A stretch of DNA of 64,000 nucleotides from Neckera pumila. Taxonomy: Eukaryota > Streptophyta > Bryopsida > Hypnales > Neckeraceae. The stretch lies in the NCBI GenBank assembly GCA_963969595.1, contig OZ018409.1, forward strand, positions 47,181,528-47,245,527, given 5' to 3'. Each line of letters starts with the position of its first letter. Within the stretch, counting starts at the first letter, position 1. Of the stretch, positions 58,588-64,000 are shown in pieces. Both the position numbers and the translations under genes were made by a program. The notes beneath the pieces are model-generated. The model worked only from the letters and a program-made list of their open reading frames with translations. It did no database searches and was not told the origin of the DNA.

Positions 58588-61500
58588 TGTCGTACGTGCA
58601 ATTTAGGAGTAAGTATCCTTAACACAAAAAATGTGCCAAGATAATACAAAATATCGTCCCAGGGAATTTCCGGATTATATGTAGCATATTCTAGCTATTC
58701 GACTTTTCTATCTTTCTTTTTTCTTACCTACTCAACATTTTCCGGATCCTTTCACAATTCGGACCATAAACTATCCGGAATCCGGTTTATGTCTCTTCTT
58801 CCAATCCGGTTTTCAATACCTCTGTTTTACCTTCAGAGGGTCCACTAGTTGATCTTTTAAGGGGGGTAGGGACTTCACCACTCTTGTTCTCCTACAATTC
58901 TAACAAACACAAATAACAACACCCAAGTATTTGAAACGTTGCAGCAAGACAAACGATCCAGATGCTCACAACTTCCGGATGGAAACTCCGGACAGCAGGT
59001 GACTCATGAATACTTCACTCTCCTTTACTACAACGATAGATCTCAGAATCCGGAATAAGTTATGGGGGTGTGATCTTTCTAGAAGTTAGATGAATCCTCA
59101 GGTTGGCAGATCTTCTGGACAGGTGGGGGCTTCCTTGGGCGGGCGCTTACCTCCGCACGGCTTGACAACCGGACTCGCTTCCTTGCTACTCTGTGATCCG
59201 GACTACTCTTCTGGTAGTTTAAAGACACTGTGCGCAGCTCCTAAGTCAACGATCCAACAACATTACAATAGCACACTCTCGACTCAGACCGTATTCTACT
59301 AAATCCGGATTCCTCCTCATCCGTCCTTTCCTTCCAACACCCAGACCACAGGTCAAGACAATCTGGATACACTGATAAAGCCAAATTGCATACCCGAGGG
59401 CTCAAATTTTGGAAAAGGGAATGAAATACAATTGAATATCAACTAGGAGGGAATGAAGGGCAACTAACTTGCCCGCCCTTTAAAAACCCAAAATAAAACC
59501 AAAGTCAACACCCTAAAAGCGAAAAAGGGCTCCCCACAAACCGGGGCAACCACACACACACACCAAGGAAATCCCGAATAAACCGGGAAGTCCTTATCCC
59601 TACATTTTCAGAAAGCGGGCCCTTGCTTGGAATCCGATTCCGGGATAAAACTATCCAAATTCTAATCCACCACCACAAGTAGTCCCCTTCTAACTACTTG
59701 GCCACCCGAGATTTCTTTGAACTCTCGGCTCCCTGCTTGGCTATTGGCTTACCAGGACCCTTTGCTAGCGTCATTTTGGTTGCTTGAGGCGGATTTTGAT
59801 GGGTCGCAGGAGACATCTCGTCCTCCTCCGTATCTTCCTCAGATTCTGAGCCCGACTCAAACTCTTCAGATTCGGAATCTTCAATCTGTTGCTTCATCGG
59901 CTTCTTGCTTTCCGGTTTTCGCTTCTCAGACTTCCGGAGCTTCAGCTGCCTCTCAGGTTCCACCATCTCGAGTTCTTCATCCGGATCCGAGATTTTGGCC
60001 TCCACTATTTCCGTCCTCTTGTTCAGCCGGGTTTCCGGCTTGGATTCCGATTTCGTCTCTGGAGCCGGATCTTCTAAGTCAATCAATTGCGTACCTCGTG
60101 CTGGTGACTGTTTCGACATATGAAGGAATCTCTCCAGGTGCTCTCTTGCCAGATTGATCGTCCCCAAACCTTCTAACAGATCTCTCTGGATTGGCAACCT
60201 TTGCCCAGCCTTTCCGGATCCCGATGGAGACTGTGAGGAAGGGGCAAAAGTATTTACTGTGCCCCACTTCGGGAAATGACTCGAGGGAGGCATCCTAGGC
60301 ATTTTAAACAAGGACTTCAAGCCTGCATCCTCTTGTATTCCGGAAGTTCCGGCTCCATGCCTGCCCGGGGACTCCATGAAGATATTCGGAAGTAGCCCAA
60401 AGTCGTCCTTGGCCACATCCAAGTGTCCCAGCAGCTGCCTTATATTGTCCAAAACGATCTTCATCTTGGCCTCGTAATCGACCAGGATTTGTAGCACTCT
60501 AGATCCGGTAACAATGCCGTTGTTTTCGAGTTTCTTTGTGTAAAGCGCGGACCGGATGATTTGATGTTCCGGTTCTTCTACCAACACCTTCAAATCCCTG
60601 ACTAGCTTCAGGGCATCCGTCTCCTTCTTCCGGGCTGAGATTGACTGCCCCTCCGTCTAGTAGAACTTGTTCTTGTAGTGATCTCGCTTCGCCTTAAGCA
60701 TCTCGATCTGCTTGTCCTTCTCTTGGAGTAGTGTCGGATTGGGTCTCTTCCGGAGTTCGTTGAAGATCTGATCTGTCTCAACATTTAACTCCTTGGCGAC
60801 GCCCCTGATGACCTCTGCCATCTCGGCGTGCATCTTTCGGCACTGCACCATCCATCGGATTCCGACCTCATAGAAGTCGGACACATTGAAAGATTCCGGT
60901 GTTGGCTGGGTGAGGGACGGATTCGGTTCCGGCACGTCCAGACTCGTTCTTCGTGCGTCCGGATGGGTGGTCTTCTGTAGCTTCTTCTTCTCCAGTGGCT
61001 TCGGATTCCGGATCCTCCTCTTCCTCTTCTTCTTCTAGTGCTGCTTCTCCCGTCGGCTTCAACTCTTCTGTGAATCCATACTTCAGGATCTGCATTCCGG
61101 TCTTATAGGCAACTTGTTCCTGCGGGGTTATGAAATCGAAATGATGATACATATGGAACAAGTAAGTACTGAGCGGACTCTACTTGGCCTTGTCAATAGC
61201 CATCGCCATTTTCTTGATCTTCTAGTGGATTATGGTCGTCCAGTTCACGACCCGGCCTTGGAGTGCTCCGAAAATTGTATTTGCCACCGTAACCGTAACC
61301 CTGGTTGGCTTTTCCGGATAGACGATGGGAATCAGGAAATTCAGTAATTGCCTATGGCGCTCATCGATACAGTCACTAACGGTGAAACCCTCCTTATGGT
61401 GCGGCGGTTTCTTGAACTTGTCTTCATAAAACTTATTTGTCCGGGTTGCATTTCCGGATCCGGACTGCTTCAACCCGTAAGTTTCCGCCCACATCCCTTC

Positions 61501-62212
61501 TGTCCAAGAGGCCAACCGACCCCTTGGCGTCGGCTCGAACTGGTTTGGCGTCCCCATAACCAACTCACGAAGAAAATCCTCACTCCTAACTGTCCAAGGT
61601 TGCCGGATGAACCCGATGCACCCTAGTTTGAAGAGATCTTCCTCTAACTCTAAGTGCCCAGCGGAGTCCGACGGAATGACTGGATACAGGAGCTTGACAG
61701 AAGAAATAGTCTTCTGCCCCTGCGTCGATGATCCCGCCATCTTCTTGACCTACAATCCGGTGCAATCGGCACCCTCCTTTCCTTCTCTTCCTATCTGGCC
61801 TAACTCACAACTCTTTCACTCTTCTAAAAGAAACGTGCTCCAAAACCTGCAAGCACACACACCTCCTCAAGCGGAAGAAAGAGGGAGAAAAACAAAAGGC
61901 CCATCTGCTTAAGTACCCGGCCAGTGACCGACACCCGTTGGTTCGGCCATTTAATGCGCCGCCATTTGCAAACAGATCCCTAGTTTTCATAGCCCGGACC
62001 CCTAGCTTGTAAGTTGCCTGAATCCGGATCCCATTCCGGTTTCCAGATTCCGGTTAAAGTCCGTTTCTTACCTATTCTACAAGTTTTTGTAAGCCAGAAC
62101 TTCCTGACTACCTAGTTTCTACTAAATGTTCCTGTTTGCGGCTTCACTACTACAAATTTTTGAAAATATTTACGGAATTGATCCTAAACTAGATCGAATT
62201 TCTAAATATTGA
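58588..62212 (-). mobile_element. LTR unit B
   Basis: Minus-strand unit from TGTCAATATT (62212) to GTACGACA (58588), 3.6 kb, closely colinear with unit A, including GCGGGCGCTTACCTCCGCAC at about 59139 on the plus strand and the ORF. Left flank GCAAA and right flank TTACG do not match. About 15 bp outside the right end still resembles the flank of unit A (TGTnCTTCTACA-like), so the true border may differ or recombination joined it here. Confidence 0.65.
59694..61740 (-). pseudogene. LTR-embedded ORF (unit B), about 682 codons
   Basis: From ATG 61740 (MAGSSTQGQK) with the full N-terminal domain: a stretch containing FIRQPWTVRSEDFLRELV, WAETYGLKQSG, FKKPPHHKEGFTVSDCID, KPTRVTVTVANTIFGAL. In-frame TAG codons near 61230, 61180 and 60657 and a frame change near 60900 break it. 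Next come an acidic run (EEEEEEEDPE), a coiled coil, then Glu/Ser-rich segments and a basic tail SSKKSRVAK at the stop. The cleanest N-terminus of the family, useful to set the true start. Confidence 0.72.
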
Positions 62213-62455
62213 CATTACGTGTTCCTACATAACTACTTCTTTGCGGCTTCTTCATACTGCCGCCTTGCGTCGCTCCTGTCATCTTTGTGGGGGTGTTGCG
62301 GACACTTGCCTGATTCTAGATTGGGCGCCAGACCAGCGGAGTTGTCACGACATTAGTTTCCTCGTCATTGGATAGGACTAACTTCCAATCCAACTCCATC
62401 TCAATGGGTTGCTCCAATGAAACTCCAACCGGATCCATGTCATCGCCTTCATGTT
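62213..62455 (-). mobile_element. A-type LTR fragment (ORF C-terminus)
   Basis: 62235-62455 matches 15475-15710 of unit A (plus-strand ACTACTTnTTnnCGGCTTCTTC and GTTGCnCCAATGAA(G/A)CTCCAACCGGATCC), i.e. the C-terminal codons of the A-type ORF. It stops abruptly at 62455 where the 5S-linked spacer begins. Confidence 0.7.
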
Positions 62456-62480
62456 AAATCCAAAAAATCAAATATAGAAA

Positions 62481-62595
62481 CCAAATAGCAAAAGGCACCT
62501 AAAGCCAATACAAATCAATAGAAAAGAAATAAACTAGAAAGGGATTAGGGTTTAGGGTTGGGACATAGAGTTTAAGGGTATAGAGCTTACGGCTG
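62481..62595. repeat. Spacer direct repeat, copy 1
   Basis: About 115 bp repeated at 63409-63516 (offset 928 bp): CCAAATA-CnAAAGGCACC, AAATCAATAGAAAAGAAATA, AACTAGAAAGGG, TTTAGG, TATAGAG, CTTACGGCT. It includes ATTAGGGTTTAGGGTTGGG, a telomere-like string. The 5S gene lies between the copies. Confidence 0.75.
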
Positions 62596-62677
62596 CCTGA
62601 GGAGGTGAAACCCGGCACTTAGAAAAAAAAAATTTCGGTCGGTCTTGGCTAAATACTTTCGCCTCCGATACTTGCCG

Positions 62678-62795
62678 TGATGCGGTCATACCAAGGCTAC
62701 TACACCAGATCCCATCAGAACTCTGAAGTTAAGCGCCTTTGGGCCGGAATAGTACTGGGATGGGTGACCTCCCGGGAAGTCCCGGTGCTGCATCC
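62678..62795 (+). rRNA. 5S ribosomal RNA gene (118 bp)
   Basis: Full-length 5S from TGATGCGGTCATACC to GGTGCTGCATCC. Internal pol III promoter is visible: box A AAGTTAAGCGCC (62727-62738 region), intermediate element, box C GGATGGGTGACCTCCCGGG (62757-62775 region). The ends pair (GATGC with GCATC). A T8 run follows at 62797-62804. The CCTTTGGGCC/GGTGCTGCATCC form is that of bryophytes as I remember it. First base T instead of G, CCAGATC for CCGGATC and CTCTGAAG for CTCCGAAG are transitions suggesting a silent or decaying copy. Only one copy seen. Confidence 0.92.
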
Positions 62796-62796
62796 A

Positions 62797-62804
62797 TTTT
62801 TTTT
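62797..62804 (+). terminator. Poly-T RNA polymerase III terminator
   Basis: Eight T residues one base after the 5S 3' end, the standard stop signal for pol III. Confidence 0.75.
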
Positions 62805-62840
62805 AAATTTAGAAAATGTTTTCTGTTGTTGGTTTTTTAA

Positions 62841-63022
62841 TCTCTTGGATTCCTTGCTTGCCTTGAATTCGTACCTTGGATTCTTTTCTGGGATTTCATT
62901 TGTTTGCTAGTACGATTTTTTGGATTTAACAAGTTAAATCCAAAAAATCGTACTAGCAAACAAATGAAATCCTAGAAAAGAATCCAAGGTACAAATTTAA
63001 GGTAAGCCAGGAATCCAAAAGA
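62841..63022. repeat. Inverted repeat, two 90-bp arms, 2-bp loop
   Basis: Left arm ends GGATTTAAC (62930) and right arm begins GTTAAATCC (62933). Arms share GATTTTTTGGATTT, TTCATTTGTTTGCTAGTACG and GTACCTTGGATTCTTTTCT with few mismatches. A third, direct copy of the right arm lies at 63152-63221. Confidence 0.85.
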
Positions 63023-63513
63023 AGGATCCACAAAAAAAAAAATATTCCTCAACAAATACGAAAACTAAATTCACAAATTTTGCAATTCTTCTTTCGCAAA
63101 TTTTGCAATTCTATTTTCACAAATAGTGCAATTTCTCTTTACTTTTTATCACTACTAGCAAACAAATGAAATCCTAGAAAAGAATCCAAAGTACATATTT
63201 AAGGTAAGCCAGGAATCTGAGGGCAGGATTTGATGTAAGGTCCTACTAGTCTTCCAAGAAAAAAAAATTGTCCCTAAACCAACAGAAAAATTGCATCCAC
63301 ATATTCTGCAATTCTTTTTGGTTTACTACCCCTGCAAAGATACTTTAATGATATGAAAAAAAAAAACGAGCCAAGAAACACATGGGATTAATTAAAAAAA
63401 GAAAAAAACCAAATACCCAAAGGCACCAAAAGCCAACACAAATCAATAGAAAAGAAATAAACTAGAAAGGGTTTAGGTTTGGGGTATAGAGTTTTAGAAT
63501 ATACGGCTTACGG

Positions 63514-63913
63514 CTTTTTGATCATCGGAAGGGGTTAACCTTAATGATAAAAAAAATGGGGAGGGAGTGGAACCGGGAGGGAGGGAGGGAGATTTTGATC
63601 ATCGGGAGGGGCTAACCTTAGTGATAAAAAAAATGGGGAGGGAGTGGAACCGGGAGGGAGGGAGGGAGATTTTGATCATCGGGAGGGGCTAACCTTAGTG
63701 ATAAAAAAAATGGGGAGGGAGTGGAACCGGGAGGGAGGGAGGGAGATTTTGATCATCGGGAGGGGCTAACCTTAGTGATAAAAAAAATGGGGAGGGAGTG
63801 GAACCGGGAGGGAGGGAGGGAGATTTTGATCATCGGGAGGGGCTAACCTTAGTGATAAAAAAAATGGGGAGGGAGTGGAACCGGGAGGGAGGGAGGGAGA
63901 TTTTGATCATCGG
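63514..63913 (+). repeat. 77-bp G-rich tandem repeat array, 5.2 copies
   Basis: Units start GATTTTGATCATCGGGAGGG at 63591, 63668, 63745, 63822 and 63899, an exact 77-bp period. The first unit (63514) is slightly diverged, the next four are identical by eye. Each has A-run, GGGGAGGGAGTGG and (GGGA)n. After 63913 it decays into GGGAGTGAGGGAGT and GTCGTCACC repeats to the window end. It looks like rDNA spacer subrepeats. Confidence 0.92.
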
Positions 63914-64000
63914 GGAGTGAGGGTGTGAGATTACCGGGAGTGAGGGAGTGAGAGTGAGTCGTCACCGGGAGTGAGGGAGTCGTCACCAAGGGTGAAGGAC

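Noticed and set aside
62541..62560. Telomere
   Set aside because: Only two to three TTTAGGG-like units, within a spacer repeat; far too short.
62678..62795. 5S as part of a Cassandra TRIM element LTR
   Set aside because: Cassandra LTRs embed 5S sequence, but I see no paired LTRs, TG...CA ends, PBS or PPT around this copy. The flanking direct repeats do not contain 5S.
63514..63913. CRISPR array
   Set aside because: Head-to-tail 77-bp units without distinct spacers, in a plant nuclear context.

Overview
This window looks like nuclear DNA of a land plant, most likely a moss or another bryophyte. The main evidence is an intact, intron-poor PPR-DYW gene (about 48.0-50.4 kb) whose repeats and C-terminus read like the moss editing-factor family. 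A 5S rRNA gene near the right end has the bryophyte-type sequence and sits in repeat-rich spacer, as expected where 5S lies inside the rDNA intergenic spacer. The rest is AT-rich intergenic DNA packed with old, nested transposable elements. The organism call is inference; no search was run.

0-18 kb is a nested cluster of Ty3/gypsy-type LTR material. A minus-strand element (H) keeps two gag zinc knuckles, protease, reverse transcriptase, RNase H and integrase, all broken by stops. Directly after its polypurine tract (4464-4477) begins a terminal unit starting TGTCGCAACC (E). Equivalent TG...CA units of about 3.3-3.9 kb, each carrying a long broken ORF of 550-720 codons, recur at 7565-13032 (D, plus strand, TSD CATGC, inserted in H), 1-1667 (F, inserted in E), 14375-17897 (A), 40029-43934 (C, TSD CTAAG/CTAGG) and 58588-62212 (B). 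I read them as very large LTRs, mostly solo, that carry a coding ORF inside the LTR. This is the most unusual system in the window.

18-24 kb is AT-rich spacer with one possible exon and small duplications. 23.7-27.1 kb is a plus-strand intron-containing gene relic with an N-x-QHS motif. 27.07-32.6 kb looks like a CACTA-type DNA transposon with a split minus-strand gene. 33.1-34.5 kb holds exon-like blocks of an unrecognised minus-strand gene. 35-40 kb is AT-rich spacer with a 517-bp MITE with a perfect 8-bp TSD. 45.4-45.9 kb is a kinase-like relic.

48-53 kb is the only clearly host-genic region: the PPR-DYW gene and, just upstream on the same strand, the C-terminal exons of an OSB-like organellar single-stranded-DNA-binding protein. 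Both families act on organellar nucleic acid. 53.7-58 kb has a second MITE-like inverted repeat, a 1.2-kb hairpin and a GC-rich island.

58.2-62.5 kb is another LTR cluster. 62.5-64 kb holds the 5S gene, spacer repeats and a 77-bp G-rich tandem array, probably rDNA spacer or a relic of it. Across elements and relics the disabling changes are mainly C-to-T/G-to-A (CAG to TAG, TGG to TGA), consistent with long methylation and deamination.
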